Origin: Methanoflorens sp963701995
GTDB taxonomy: Archaea > Halobacteriota > Bog-38 > Methanoflorentales > Methanoflorentaceae
DNA length: 64,000 bases
Direction of reading: 5' to 3'
Assembly: GCA_963701995.1 (NCBI GenBank)
Contig: OY969693.1
Span: 1,364,001-1,428,000, forward strand
Below the pieces are notes generated by a model. It had not been told where the DNA came from. It made no database searches and worked only from the letters and a program-made list of their open reading frames with translations. Below are positions 44,477 to 53,188 of this stretch, one piece after another (within the stretch, counting starts at the first letter, position 1; each line of letters starts with the position of its first letter). A program made the translations under genes and the position numbers.

Positions 44477-45754
44477 CTACTGTAACTTGATACTTTGCAC
44501 TGGCGTGCTGAGCAAAAATTCACCTTGCTCGATCTTCTTTTTGAGCTCTTGCGTCAGCTTGTCTGCATTTGATCGATCTGATTGCCTAAGCGTGACTGGA
44601 ATTTGTAGCCCATTTAGGTCAATAGCACCCAGATCACCTTTTAGAGCGCCATACGGACAAGATGATAAGCAAGCGCCGCACCGCACGCATTCTTTGCGAT
44701 CAATTCCTTTGTTCGGTGTGAATGCCGCGGTTGGACAATTCTCAGCGACTTGACATTCTTTGCAACTCTCGCACTCTTTGTTTGAGAAACTGATCCGCCC
44801 ATATTCGCGCTGCCAGACGTCACCGTATCGTGCATAACCAAGTGGCTTGCGCCCATTCACATCAACAATTGGCAGGGGGATCCGATCATCTGTCCGGCTT
44901 ACGTTCTCAAATATAGACGTATTAAGAATCGGAATAGGAATTGCCCACGAACAGAACACGTCAGGACCCGCGGACGTGTTAAAGCCACCCACATATCTAG
45001 GGTTCATGCCCTTTAGCGGTGCATATCCTGAAAGGTTCGGCATCTGGGGGGTACTTCGTGTTCCCGTCCCTGTCACGAAACCAACGGCGCCGTTGAACAG
45101 GGCTTTTGTGCCAACTCCGATAGTTTCAAGTTGAGGGTCTTTCTCCAAAGGATTTAGCTCTCCACATCCAGAGAAGCTAGCTTCCTTATACGGTCCTTCG
45201 AGACACGTAACAGAAAAAATGGACTTGACGCAAGTGTCGTTAGGGTTAACAAACGCATTATAGTTCTTAAATACGTTGCGAGTAGCTGAGAGCCTCGCAA
45301 ATTGCATGTCTTCAAGGCTAGTTCGTCCCTTTATGAGCTGCCCCATCGTTGTTAGCACTTCAAAGTCGATATCGCTTCCTTTCACAATATCTCGAAAAAG
45401 ATGGCCCCCTCCATATTTGGTATCGCTCCGGCTAACCGCAGTCCCGTAGACAATCAAATCAAGCAATCCAAGCCTTTCGTTAGGACACGGTCCAACGAAA
45501 GCGGGGACATCATTGAGCCACGCCATTTGGGCCGTCTCGAAAACATTTGGAGCCGTGGCGCGAAAGGATAGAGTGGCATATGTTCCGCTCATGATGCCCT
45601 TCGTGCCGCAGGTAACAACGTCTACTTCATTGACGTCTTCGTGAGCCCGTACCATATTGCAAAACTCATAAGCAGTACAAACTGTGACTTCTCCTACTGT
45701 TATCTTGGCGTTAATCTCTTCTATGTTTCTTATGGGCACGTTTGATTGTGGCAT
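44477..45754 (-). CDS. Methanogenesis marker protein 16 (DUF39 with ferredoxin domain)
   Basis: 425 residues. The N-terminal ~345 residues are the DUF39 domain ('VTCGTKGIMSGTYATLSF', 'GPCPNERLGLLDLIVYGTA', 'SFSGCGELNPLEKDP'). The C-terminus is a 2[4Fe-4S] ferredoxin, CESCKECQVAENCP and CVRCGACLSSCPYGAL. DUF39 proteins in methanogens insert sulfur into aspartate semialdehyde to make homocysteine; marker 16 is the methanogen form. It follows hdrA by 20 bases, so it is likely in the same operon. Confidence 0.9.
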   Translation of the reverse strand: MPQSNVPIRNIEEINAKITVGEVTVCTAYEFCNMVRAHEDVNEVDVVTCGTKGIMSGTYATLSFRATAPNVFETAQMAWLNDVPAFVGPCPNERLGLLDLIVYGTAVSRSDTKYGGGHLFRDIVKGSDIDFEVLTTMGQLIKGRTSLEDMQFARLSATRNVFKNYNAFVNPNDTCVKSIFSVTCLEGPYKEASFSGCGELNPLEKDPQLETIGVGTKALFNGAVGFVTGTGTRSTPQMPNLSGYAPLKGMNPRYVGGFNTSAGPDVFCSWAIPIPILNTSIFENVSRTDDRIPLPIVDVNGRKPLGYARYGDVWQREYGRISFSNKECESCKECQVAENCPTAAFTPNKGIDRKECVRCGACLSSCPYGALKGDLGAIDLNGLQIPVTLRQSDRSNADKLTQELKKKIEQGEFLLSTPVQSIKLQ

Positions 45755-45773
45755 AAGATTTTATGGCTTCGGC

Positions 45774-48113
45774 TTAAGGCGCTGCGAGCTCCTCTTCCAT
45801 CTCTCCAGTTTCTTTGATCTTGTCATCAAACTGCATAAGACGCTTGTGTAAGCCCACGAAGTGCGGGATGTAAACGCGGTAAATCTTTAGTCGCGCGGGA
45901 TCAATCCCACGCTGTGCAACTTTCTTGCTCAAATCGTTGAGCCGCGTTTCGACACTTTCGAAGTTTTCACCGCAACTCTCGGCTTCGAACCCTTGTCCGA
46001 TAAAAACGCCATCAGCGCCCAATTGGAACGCCAGCTCTATGTGTTGAGGCGCGAGTCGCAACACTGATGGCACACTTATGATCCGAATAGAAGGGGGGTA
46101 GCGGAGCCGTGCTGCGCCAATATTGTCAGCTGCTGCATACCCAATTTTTGTGTCTAGGAACGCTATGTTCCTTATCTCTTTTTCACGCTTACCTGCAAGG
46201 ACCCCGCGTATGGAAGCTTCAAGTTGGGCTTCCGTACACCCGTGCAAATCAAGGGCTGCAGTAGGGCAAACGTGTACACACGCGCCGCCACCGGTGCAGA
46301 GCATCGGATCGACCGTCGCTCTGCGATCAACCATCTTTATGGCATTGTTCTTGCACTGCCGTACACACATACCGCAACCATTGCAGCTATCCTTAACGAA
46401 GGCTGAAAGCGGTTCTATTGAGACGTAGTCCTGACCAACAAGCGATAGCGCTTCGAGAGCGGCTGCATCTGCTTGTAAAACGCTATAGGTGATATCTTTG
46501 GGACCTTGGGCGGTGCCGCATACATAGATCCCTTTGGTGTTTGTACTAGCGCCTTCAAGTTTTGGGTGCTTTTCCTTCACGAACAAGTCATCACCTAGTT
46601 CGATACCGAGTGTCTCTCCAACTTGAACTGTCCCCTGAGAGGGCTTAATACCCGTCGAAAGGACCACCAAGTCCGCATCGAGTTCGAGGCATTGTCCACG
46701 CAACGTATCTTCAGCGCTTACGTACAATTTGCCCCCTTTACGCTTCACGTCACTCGCACGTCCGCGGATAAATTTTACACCTTTCTCTTGCACGTGCCTA
46801 TAATAGTTTTCATAGATTCCCGGAGCTCGAATGTCTGTATAAAGCACTGTTATGTCAGTTTCCGGAAAATAGTCAGTGATGTAGTTAGCGTGTTTAAGGG
46901 CGACCATACAACAAACTGACGAGCAATAGGGCAATCCGTGCGGCTTTTCGTCCCTCGACCCGACGCATTGTATCATCACTATTCGCTTTGGCGTTTTGCC
47001 GTCTGAAGGTCTTAAGAGTTCACCGTTTGTGGGCCCATTTACGCCAATTATCCGAGCGAGCTCTAACTGAGTAACAACGTCTTTAAAGCGACCATAGCCA
47101 TATTCAGGCCGCAAACTTGGATCGAACTCATCATGGCCCGTAGCCACGACGATCGCACCGACTTCTATTTTCCTAAGAGAAGGTTTGGCTTCGAGCTCAA
47201 TTGCGTCGGACTTGCACACCTTGGTGCATTTACCACATTTGACGCAGTGCTCTGCATCTATCGTATACCTATCAGGTACGGCCTGTGGAAAAGGTTTATA
47301 GATAGCTTTTCTTTTTCGTGTGTTGGCGTTCCACCAATCTGGCACTTCGATTGGACAAACGGTCGCACACTCCCCGCAGCTTGTACATCGGTCACTAACG
47401 CTTTGTGGTTTGATTTTGACGTCGACGTTGAAGTGACCAGCAGTTCCGTTTATGTTGGCAATTTCAGCGTCAATTAGGAGCTCGATCTTGTGATTCTCGT
47501 AAACATCGTTCATTAACGGGCTGAGTGAGCACATCGCACACTCTTCCACCATCTTGTGTGGTGAAAATACTTTTCCGATTCTTACCGTGTTGCCTCCAAT
47601 AGAGGGCTCCTTTTCGACCAGATACGTTTTTACGCCATTTTGTGCCAAGGCGAGCGCTGCGGTGATTCCTGCGATGCCACCGCCTACAACGAGAGTGGCG
47701 TTGGTAACGTCAACACGAAACTCAGAAAGGGATTCCGCGTGCTCGAGCCGTTGTAGAGAAGCATTGATGAGGTCGCGCGCTTTCTCGGTAGCGCTCTTTC
47801 TGTCATCGGTGACCCACGAACATTGTTCCCTAATATTTGTGATCTCAAGAAGATACGGATTAAGGCCTGCATCGCGCATACCGCCCCTGAAGGTCTGACC
47901 GTGATTGTTAGGCGAACAAGCAGCGATCACAACGCCATCGAGGTTGCGTTTGCGAATGGATTTCTTGATCTTCTGCTGGCCTTGTAGCGAACAGAGGTGT
48001 TGATCAGAGTCTACAACGTTGGTGCGTTTGAAATCCTTATCTAACCTATCAATATCGATTGAGTTTGAGATGTTTCCATCGCATCGACATAAGAAGACTC
48101 CGAATTTCGACAC
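45774..48113 (-). CDS. hdrA: Heterodisulfide reductase subunit A (flavoprotein)
   Basis: About 779 residues from the GTG at 48113, nine bases behind GGAGG and just after the hdrB stop; an ATG at 48137 overlaps hdrB by 23 bases. N-terminal 'GVFLCRCDGNIS' and 'VIAACSPNNHGQTF', thioredoxin-reductase FAD site 'LVVGGGIAGITAALALAQ', HdrA-specific 'EECAMCSLSPLM', ferredoxin sites CTSCGECATVCP and CVKCGKCTKVCK, and C-terminal sites CNGCGMCVRQCK and CTGGGACVHVCP. In the last one Gly stands where a cluster Cys is usual. HdrA bifurcates electrons between ferredoxin and HdrBC. Confidence 0.95.
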   Translation of the reverse strand: MSKFGVFLCRCDGNISNSIDIDRLDKDFKRTNVVDSDQHLCSLQGQQKIKKSIRKRNLDGVVIAACSPNNHGQTFRGGMRDAGLNPYLLEITNIREQCSWVTDDRKSATEKARDLINASLQRLEHAESLSEFRVDVTNATLVVGGGIAGITAALALAQNGVKTYLVEKEPSIGGNTVRIGKVFSPHKMVEECAMCSLSPLMNDVYENHKIELLIDAEIANINGTAGHFNVDVKIKPQSVSDRCTSCGECATVCPIEVPDWWNANTRKRKAIYKPFPQAVPDRYTIDAEHCVKCGKCTKVCKSDAIELEAKPSLRKIEVGAIVVATGHDEFDPSLRPEYGYGRFKDVVTQLELARIIGVNGPTNGELLRPSDGKTPKRIVMIQCVGSRDEKPHGLPYCSSVCCMVALKHANYITDYFPETDITVLYTDIRAPGIYENYYRHVQEKGVKFIRGRASDVKRKGGKLYVSAEDTLRGQCLELDADLVVLSTGIKPSQGTVQVGETLGIELGDDLFVKEKHPKLEGASTNTKGIYVCGTAQGPKDITYSVLQADAAALEALSLVGQDYVSIEPLSAFVKDSCNGCGMCVRQCKNNAIKMVDRRATVDPMLCTGGGACVHVCPTAALDLHGCTEAQLEASIRGVLAGKREKEIRNIAFLDTKIGYAAADNIGAARLRYPPSIRIISVPSVLRLAPQHIELAFQLGADGVFIGQGFEAESCGENFESVETRLNDLSKKVAQRGIDPARLKIYRVYIPHFVGLHKRLMQFDDKIKETGEMEEELAAP

Positions 48114-48114
48114 T

Positions 48115-48993
48115 TCAAACGGCCTCCATCTTTTCAATAAGTGGAGCTACATCGATCGTCGAAAATTGAAGGCACGCGTCTCTTGATTTATCGGCTCCGA
48201 GTAACAATGCTAGGAGTTGTGATACGTTTAACACAGGTACGACGCGATTGAATCGTTCTTCGAACTGGCGCTGAAATCTATCGAGAATTAATTGGCAGCC
48301 AGCACACATTGTCACGATAAGGTCGGGCTCTTCAGCGAGTACGCTCTCGAGCTTTCTAAAGCTTGTTGATTCTGTATACTCGTCTACGTCGATAAGGTGC
48401 GAAAAACCAAGACCACAGCAAGAAGATCGTTCAGAATAATCAACGAGTGTCGCTGAGAAAGCCGCACATATTTCATCCAGCAAAGTAGGATATTCCCACA
48501 ACCCGCCAGTTACCTCATCGTAAAATACTTTTGTATAATGGCACCCGTGATGCGTTGCTATGTTAACCTTAGAGAGGGAGAATTTCGCGCGCTCTGCGAG
48601 GATTTCTTTCAGACTATAAAGCACCTCAGCAGCGTGATAGACCGTTACGCCTCCTTTGTACTCGTAGTTCACTGCCTTCAAGACGTCGTTTATCGCTGCC
48701 CGCGTTTTGTTGTCGTTAAGTTCACCAATACACTCCTTTAGATTCGCGTATGAGGTGGGGCACGTGCAGACGACATTGGTGTACCCTGAATTGTATGCAA
48801 GCGCAAGATTTCTGGCATTAAGACTGAGATTGGCCTCAGGAGGAACCACCCCGCAGTGCCCTGCAAATCCGGTGCACGACGATTGGTTCGGATCATCAAA
48901 GTAGTCAACGTTCAAAGAATTCAGTATGAACCTGAACGATCGTTCGATGCCTGGGTAGAAAGTCCCTGCGACACAACTCTTGAACAGATACAA
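48115..48993 (-). CDS. hdrB: Heterodisulfide reductase subunit B, variant N-terminal CCG motif
   Basis: 292 residues. HdrB reduces CoM-S-S-CoB with two noncubane [4Fe-4S] clusters, each held by a CCG domain. The C-terminal domain is canonical: 'HHGCHYTK', 'SSCCGLGF', 'MCAGCQLI'. The N-terminal domain keeps Cys7 and Cys40, but the Cys pair is Cys-Thr ('SSCTGFAGHCG') and the final pair is displaced ('VVCTCPTSY'). A similar CTG variant occurs, as far as I recall, in some other methanogen HdrB paralogues. Between hdrC and hdrA in one operon. Confidence 0.92.
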   Translation of the reverse strand: MYLFKSCVAGTFYPGIERSFRFILNSLNVDYFDDPNQSSCTGFAGHCGVVPPEANLSLNARNLALAYNSGYTNVVCTCPTSYANLKECIGELNDNKTRAAINDVLKAVNYEYKGGVTVYHAAEVLYSLKEILAERAKFSLSKVNIATHHGCHYTKVFYDEVTGGLWEYPTLLDEICAAFSATLVDYSERSSCCGLGFSHLIDVDEYTESTSFRKLESVLAEEPDLIVTMCAGCQLILDRFQRQFEERFNRVVPVLNVSQLLALLLGADKSRDACLQFSTIDVAPLIEKMEAV

Positions 48994-49030
48994 GCGTTGA
49001 GGCAGCCTGGAGGACGTTAAAACTAGCGGA

Positions 49031-49630
49031 TCAGTGGTCGTTGAAAGCCCCCCTTCTGTTACAGGTTAATTTCAAAATGGTCCTAATCTCGTCGAGCGCT
49101 TTAGTCGGGACTGGTATGTCTCGAGCGTTTAGAGGAGGCAGTCCCAGCTCAGCTCTCAGCGTTCTGAGCTTGTTATGATCGACCAGTTTGCTCAACAAGC
49201 CAAGGTCGTGCTCGAACAATTCAGGTGAAACGGTCACACCGCTACTTTCTAGAGATTGAAACAGCAAAGAAGCTTTTTTGTAGAGCTCATCCGGTGCGTA
49301 CCCCTCTTTGAACGCTTTGTTTCTCGCGTTGAGTATGATGGAAGCAGGAGTGTTATTTCGAGGACACCGAGAATTGCAGGTATAACACTGACCGCACAGC
49401 CAGATAAGGGGGTCTTGTGCAAGCTCCTCAGCTGAGCACTCTTGCGCGCGTCGAACGATTTCACGGGGGCTGTAGTCTTCGAATACTTTTGCAGCGGGGC
49501 ATCCCGCGGTACATCGCCCACATTGTAGGCACTTAATCAGATTGTCCTTTTTGTACAAAAACTCAAAAGTGGGTGATTCAGGACTGAAAACTTCTTTTTC
49601 TGATTCATTTTCTTGACTCACGACAATCAA
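49031..49630 (-). CDS. hdrC: Heterodisulfide reductase subunit C
   Basis: 199 residues. Two canonical cluster sites, CLQCGRCTAGCP (residue ~34) and CGQCYTCNSRCP (residue ~80), carry electrons from HdrA to HdrB. The soluble type, with no membrane helix. First gene of hdrC-hdrB-hdrA-marker16. TATATATAA at 49652-49660 is about 22-30 bases upstream, so the mRNA is probably leaderless. Confidence 0.95.
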   Translation of the reverse strand: MIVVSQENESEKEVFSPESPTFEFLYKKDNLIKCLQCGRCTAGCPAAKVFEDYSPREIVRRAQECSAEELAQDPLIWLCGQCYTCNSRCPRNNTPASIILNARNKAFKEGYAPDELYKKASLLFQSLESSGVTVSPELFEHDLGLLSKLVDHNKLRTLRAELGLPPLNARDIPVPTKALDEIRTILKLTCNRRGAFNDH

Positions 49631-49772
49631 ATTATTTTTTGTTAATAATTCTATATATAATTATGCAAAAATAGAAAAAGATTGCCTATATATACCAAAT
49701 AATAGCCATTTTTTTGTACAATGCTACAACAACGCGGTAAACTTAAATAAAAATAAAAGCTAAAATGTATTT
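49631..49772. promoter_or_regulatory. Divergent hdr / cysteate synthase promoter
   Basis: A very AT-rich 142 bases. TATATATAA (49652-49660) serves hdrC on the minus strand. TTAAATAAAAATAAAA (about 49743-49758) serves cysteate synthase on the plus strand. A third TATA-like site, TATATATA, lies at 49687-49694. The shared region could let heterodisulfide reductase and coenzyme M synthesis be tuned together. Confidence 0.55.
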
Positions 49773-51065
49773 GTGGACATAAATAGTTCGGCGCCGAAAC
49801 ATTATAAAATTATCTGCTTAGGCTGTCACGCTGACGTTTCTGGCGCGGGTTACGCCTTGCGTTGCGGTTGCGATCAGGCGCTTTTGCGCACGGTTTACCA
49901 GGACCGTCGACTGCAAGTCACTGCGGAAGACAGCATGTGGCGGTTTTCCGCGTGGCTGCCAACCGTAGGCAAATTGCCGACTCGCGGCCGGTCGGTTGCG
50001 TACAAGAGCGAGGCGTTTGCGCGAGAGCTTGGACTGAGCGACCTGTTCATCAGTTTCAACGGATACTGGCCTGAAAAAAACGCGTTCTTGGAGACGTGCA
50101 GCTTCAAAGAGCTTGAGTCGCCACCGACTGTGCAACGAGCTGTCGAAAGCAAGGTGAAAACGCTGGTCGTTTCTTCAGTTGGCAACACGGCGCGCGCTTT
50201 TGCGCATACGGTGTCCACGACTTCTACTGATCTTAAGCTGGTGCTCGTCGGGTTGGAAAGCGCAATAGGGAAGTTGTGGCTCCCCGAACCACCTTCCGAG
50301 AAGATTACCCTGGTGGTGCTTCAACGGGGAAATGATTATTCAGACGCTATTGCCCTTGGCGACAGGTTCGCAGCGTTACCGGGACTTACGACAGAAGGCG
50401 GAGCTATGAACGTCGCACGGCGTGACGGCCTGGGCACGGTAATGCTTGAGGCTGCCGTTACCATTGGCAGAGCGCCTGATCATTATTTTCAGGCAGTTGG
50501 CAGTGGGGCTGGTGGAATTGCGGCTTGGGAGGCCTCTTTGCGTCTAAAACACGACGGCCGGTTTTTGAAGGGCCCGCTTCCGAAATTGCATTTGTCCCAG
50601 AACTTGCCGTTTGTGCCGATGGTCAATGCGTGGAACGCAAAGAGAAGGACCATCGAACCATCGATCGACATGCCCGACGCTAAGAAATCTATCGAAAAAA
50701 TTCATGCTGACGTGTTGTCGAACAGAAATCCCGCATATTCAGTCAAAGGCGGGGTGTTTGACGCTCTGAAAAGCACGCACGGTCAGATGTATGGGGTGTC
50801 AAATAATGAAGCGCGGCGCGCTGCACGTCTCTTTGAAGACCTTGAAGGCATAGATATCGTGCCTGCGGCAGCGGTTGCTGCCGCGTCGTTGATCCAAGCG
50901 GTTGCTCACGGAGGCATTGATGACTCTGACGTGGTGCTTCTCAATATGACGGGCGGTGGCGTGCAAAAGCTTAAAGAAGACAAAGCGTGCTACCAGGTAA
51001 AGCCCGATATTTGCGTGGCCGCGCCAGAAGCGGACCTTGACGAATTGCAAGAAGTGCTGGTATAA
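49773..51065 (+). CDS. Cysteate synthase
   Basis: 430 residues, starting at GTG 49773 very close to the predicted transcription start. A PLP fold-type II enzyme related to threonine synthase: N-terminal Cys-containing 'CLGCHADVSGAGYALRCGC', PLP region 'ISFNGYWPEKNAFLETCSFKELE' (as GYWPEKNAFLETCSF; the lysine is in PEKN), 'VSSVGNTARAFAH' and 'AVGSGAGGIAAWEA'. It replaces the phosphate of O-phosphoserine with sulfite to give L-cysteate, first step of the class II coenzyme M route. comDE follows by 12 bases. Confidence 0.94.
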   Translation: MDINSSAPKHYKIICLGCHADVSGAGYALRCGCDQALLRTVYQDRRLQVTAEDSMWRFSAWLPTVGKLPTRGRSVAYKSEAFARELGLSDLFISFNGYWPEKNAFLETCSFKELESPPTVQRAVESKVKTLVVSSVGNTARAFAHTVSTTSTDLKLVLVGLESAIGKLWLPEPPSEKITLVVLQRGNDYSDAIALGDRFAALPGLTTEGGAMNVARRDGLGTVMLEAAVTIGRAPDHYFQAVGSGAGGIAAWEASLRLKHDGRFLKGPLPKLHLSQNLPFVPMVNAWNAKRRTIEPSIDMPDAKKSIEKIHADVLSNRNPAYSVKGGVFDALKSTHGQMYGVSNNEARRAARLFEDLEGIDIVPAAAVAAASLIQAVAHGGIDDSDVVLLNMTGGGVQKLKEDKACYQVKPDICVAAPEADLDELQEVLV

Positions 51066-51077
51066 GGGGGTACGGCA

Positions 51078-52232
51078 TTGACTCCGGAAGAAGAAACCGT
51101 TGAGCTCTTCGCACAAAACCACATTGACCTTGTAGCCACGTTGCCGTGCGATAGGTTGAAGAACTTATTGCCGCTCGTGAGCAAGCGCTTTTTCGAGGTT
51201 CCGCTTACGAGGGAGGAGGATGGCGTCGGTATCTGCGCTGGCGCGTTCCTAGCAGGAGCTAAACCTCTGATGCTGATTCAAAGCACAGGCATCGGAAACT
51301 TGCTAAATGCAATATCGTCGCTTAATTTTACGTATGAACTTCCATTGCCGATTGTAGCAAGCTGGCGCGGGGTCTATCAGGAGGGCATACCTGCCCAGGT
51401 TTATTGGGGGACGCACGTAAAGGCAGTGCTAAACGCCCTAGATGTAACGACCTGCGAAGTTCACACTGTCGAGGATCTGCCTCTCGCAGGTCAGGCAATC
51501 CAGGAGTCGTTTGAAACAAGTTTGCCTGCAGTTGTGCTTATCTCTCCCGAGTTGTGGCAATGCACGCCTCCAAACGCCTTCCAACAACCGGGAGATGAGA
51601 GGACAGACCTCCTGGGAGAATCCGGAAAAGAAAGATCGAAACCTGCTGCTTTGTCGTTGGAAGCCCAGGTTGAATGTCCGGTGATGACTCGCTATGAAGC
51701 GATCGAAGCAGGCGTTCCTTACCTTCGAGGGCGGACCGTGGTCTGCAATTTAGGTGTACCGTGCAAGGAGCTTTACGCCCTTTGCGATCAGCCGAGCAAC
51801 TTTTACATGCTTGGAAGTATGGGTTTAGCTTCTTCAATCGGACTTGGCATTTCCCTTTATCACAAAAATGAAGTCGTCGTGCTTGATGGAGACGGAAGCC
51901 TCCTGATGAATCCAAATGTTATGTGTAGTATTTCTCAACAGGCTCGAGACAACCTTACGGTCGTAGCTCTTGACAATGGCACGTACGGCTCTACTGGAGA
52001 TCAGTGTACCGCGACTCAACAACTCGACCTTGCGCTTTTGGCACGAGGTTTTGGGATCGAGCATACAAGCAAGGCATACACTGCAGAGGATTTGCTCACA
52101 GCATTGCAGGTACCGACAGGTCCTAAGTTTATTCACGTCGTTATAAAGCCGGGGAATGCTAACGTTCCGGACCTACCCTGTTCGGCAACTGAGATCAAGA
52201 GACGTTTTATGGCACGTTTGCACGGCGAGTAG
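51078..52232 (+). CDS. comDE: Sulfopyruvate decarboxylase, fused alpha and beta
   Basis: 384 residues from a TTG at 51078 behind AAGGGGG. The N-terminal half is ComD-like (TPP enzyme PYR domain: 'TLPCDRLKNLLPLV', 'LTREEDGVGICAGAFLAG' with the activating Glu, 'IQSTGIGNLLNAISSL'). The C-terminal half is ComE-like with the TPP-Mg motif 'VVVLDGDGSLLMNPNVM' and 'LDNGTYGSTGDQ'. It decarboxylates sulfopyruvate to sulfoacetaldehyde for coenzyme M. The last codons overlap the start of a tRNA-His-like remnant. Confidence 0.94.
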   Translation: MTPEEETVELFAQNHIDLVATLPCDRLKNLLPLVSKRFFEVPLTREEDGVGICAGAFLAGAKPLMLIQSTGIGNLLNAISSLNFTYELPLPIVASWRGVYQEGIPAQVYWGTHVKAVLNALDVTTCEVHTVEDLPLAGQAIQESFETSLPAVVLISPELWQCTPPNAFQQPGDERTDLLGESGKERSKPAALSLEAQVECPVMTRYEAIEAGVPYLRGRTVVCNLGVPCKELYALCDQPSNFYMLGSMGLASSIGLGISLYHKNEVVVLDGDGSLLMNPNVMCSISQQARDNLTVVALDNGTYGSTGDQCTATQQLDLALLARGFGIEHTSKAYTAEDLLTALQVPTGPKFIHVVIKPGNANVPDLPCSATEIKRRFMARLHGE

Positions 52233-52284
52233 AGGCAGCGGCCCTGTGGAGGCCACGACGCGGGTTCGAATCTCGCCCTCGCCC
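52224..52284 (+). pseudogene. tRNA-His-like remnant lacking the D-arm
   Basis: Anticodon loop CTGTGGA (anticodon GTG) between GGCC/GGCC, then a normal T-arm GCGGG-TTCGAAT-CTCGC, acceptor half CCTCGCC and discriminator C at 52284, which is the archaeal tRNA-His identity base. The 5' side GGCGAGT (52224-52230) pairs with six of seven acceptor bases, but the D-stem is missing: only AGAGGCAGC joins acceptor and anticodon arm. It overlaps the last comDE codons and stop. It is either a tRNA-His that suffered a small deletion or the scar of an integration. Confidence 0.7.
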
Positions 52285-52376
52285 TTTGTTTTTCTTATTT
52301 TATGCTCCAATGAGCCTTCTTTTGAAAAAAGAGCTGATTTTAGTTCTTTAATTTGAGATTCCAATACATCAACCCG

Positions 52377-52592
52377 CTAAGCTGTCTCGTCTTGTTCTAG
52401 ATTTGCACAAATTGTGCCAACGGATTCGCCAATCGTGATCACAAAAGCAAGTTCTCCAGCGTGCTCTGTTTAGTAAATTGTAGCAGTCTTCCCGATCAAG
52501 TCTTGGAACTCGCGCGGCAGCCTTATGACTGGATATTTGTGAGACGGATTTGAGCTGTGCGTACCTATCTTGTTCGTGCAGATCGGTTGCAT
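52377..52592 (-). pseudogene. IRLP-family small protein, interrupted by an ochre stop
   Basis: From ATG 52592, 71 codons ending TAG 52377. The core reads YPVIRLPREFQDLIGKTATIY, stop, TEHAGELAFVITI (first part longer than shown motif: key residues are IRLP, F, L-x-G, IY). The in-frame TAA at 52470-52472 sits where the paralogue at 54959-55486 has Gln, so a single CAA-to-TAA change explains it. Both share Y-P-x-I-R-L-P, I-Y-Q-T-x-H-x-G-x-L-A-F. Family unnamed. It lies 93 bases beyond the tRNA-His-like remnant, on the opposite strand. Confidence 0.55.
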
Positions 52593-52849
52593 GCGTCGCA
52601 GAACGCACCAAGCAAGCATAACCGTTATGATTCGCCGTGGTCTGTTTCAAAGACTGCTGCGTAGCACCCCAAAAAAGGAACCAGTCCCGAAAAAGAAATT
52701 CTGGTTAAGGGGCCGTAGACGGTGAAGGAAAAGGAGCAAGAGTGAAGACTGACCGGGCTACGATTCCTAGCAGAAGTACATTTTTATGTCGAACGAGCGA
52801 CAAAAACGAGAATGTTGTGCAAGATCCGACAGTTCTGAGGGAGGCTAAG

Positions 52850-53188
52850 TCATCGATCTAAAAGTTCACTATATACCTTGCGCATGTTCTTTTCGGGTAA
52901 CAAGAAGCTAAGTCTACGTAGTTTTAGTTTCATGTCTAATAGACATTTGTCACAGACTGGTTCCGCCCCTTTGTAAGTCTTCTCGCAAAACTCACAGACT
53001 TTCGGAGTGGGGTCTTTTTCAATTCTTGTCTTAAGATCAAAGCTCACAAGATAAGTGTTGATTGCTTGAAGTGCAGAGATTAGCTCTTTTTTGCGTATGG
53101 ATAAGCATTGATCTTCGTCATCATCAGTCCAGTCGGCCCAGTCCGTTTGTAGCTTTCTGTGAATTTCTTCGATACTCATCGTGTCCAT
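52850..53188 (-). CDS. Small zinc-finger protein
   Basis: 112 residues; start ATG 53188, with an in-frame ATG three codons later. An acidic helical N-terminus (DWADWTDDDEDQCL) and a four-Cys zinc site CEFCEKTYKGAEPVCDKC (residues ~64-81), then a basic helix (KLKLRRLSFLLPEKNMRKV). No family recognised. CTTATACGG on the minus strand (53216-53225) is a well-placed TATA box. Confidence 0.65.
   Translation of the reverse strand: MDTMSIEEIHRKLQTDWADWTDDDEDQCLSIRKKELISALQAINTYLVSFDLKTRIEKDPTPKVCEFCEKTYKGAEPVCDKCLLDMKLKLRRLSFLLPEKNMRKVYSELLDR

Noticed and set aside
52369..52650. 93-codon minus-strand frame
   Set aside because: The neighbouring frame carries the IRLP-family core with a single stop; this longer frame has no family pattern.
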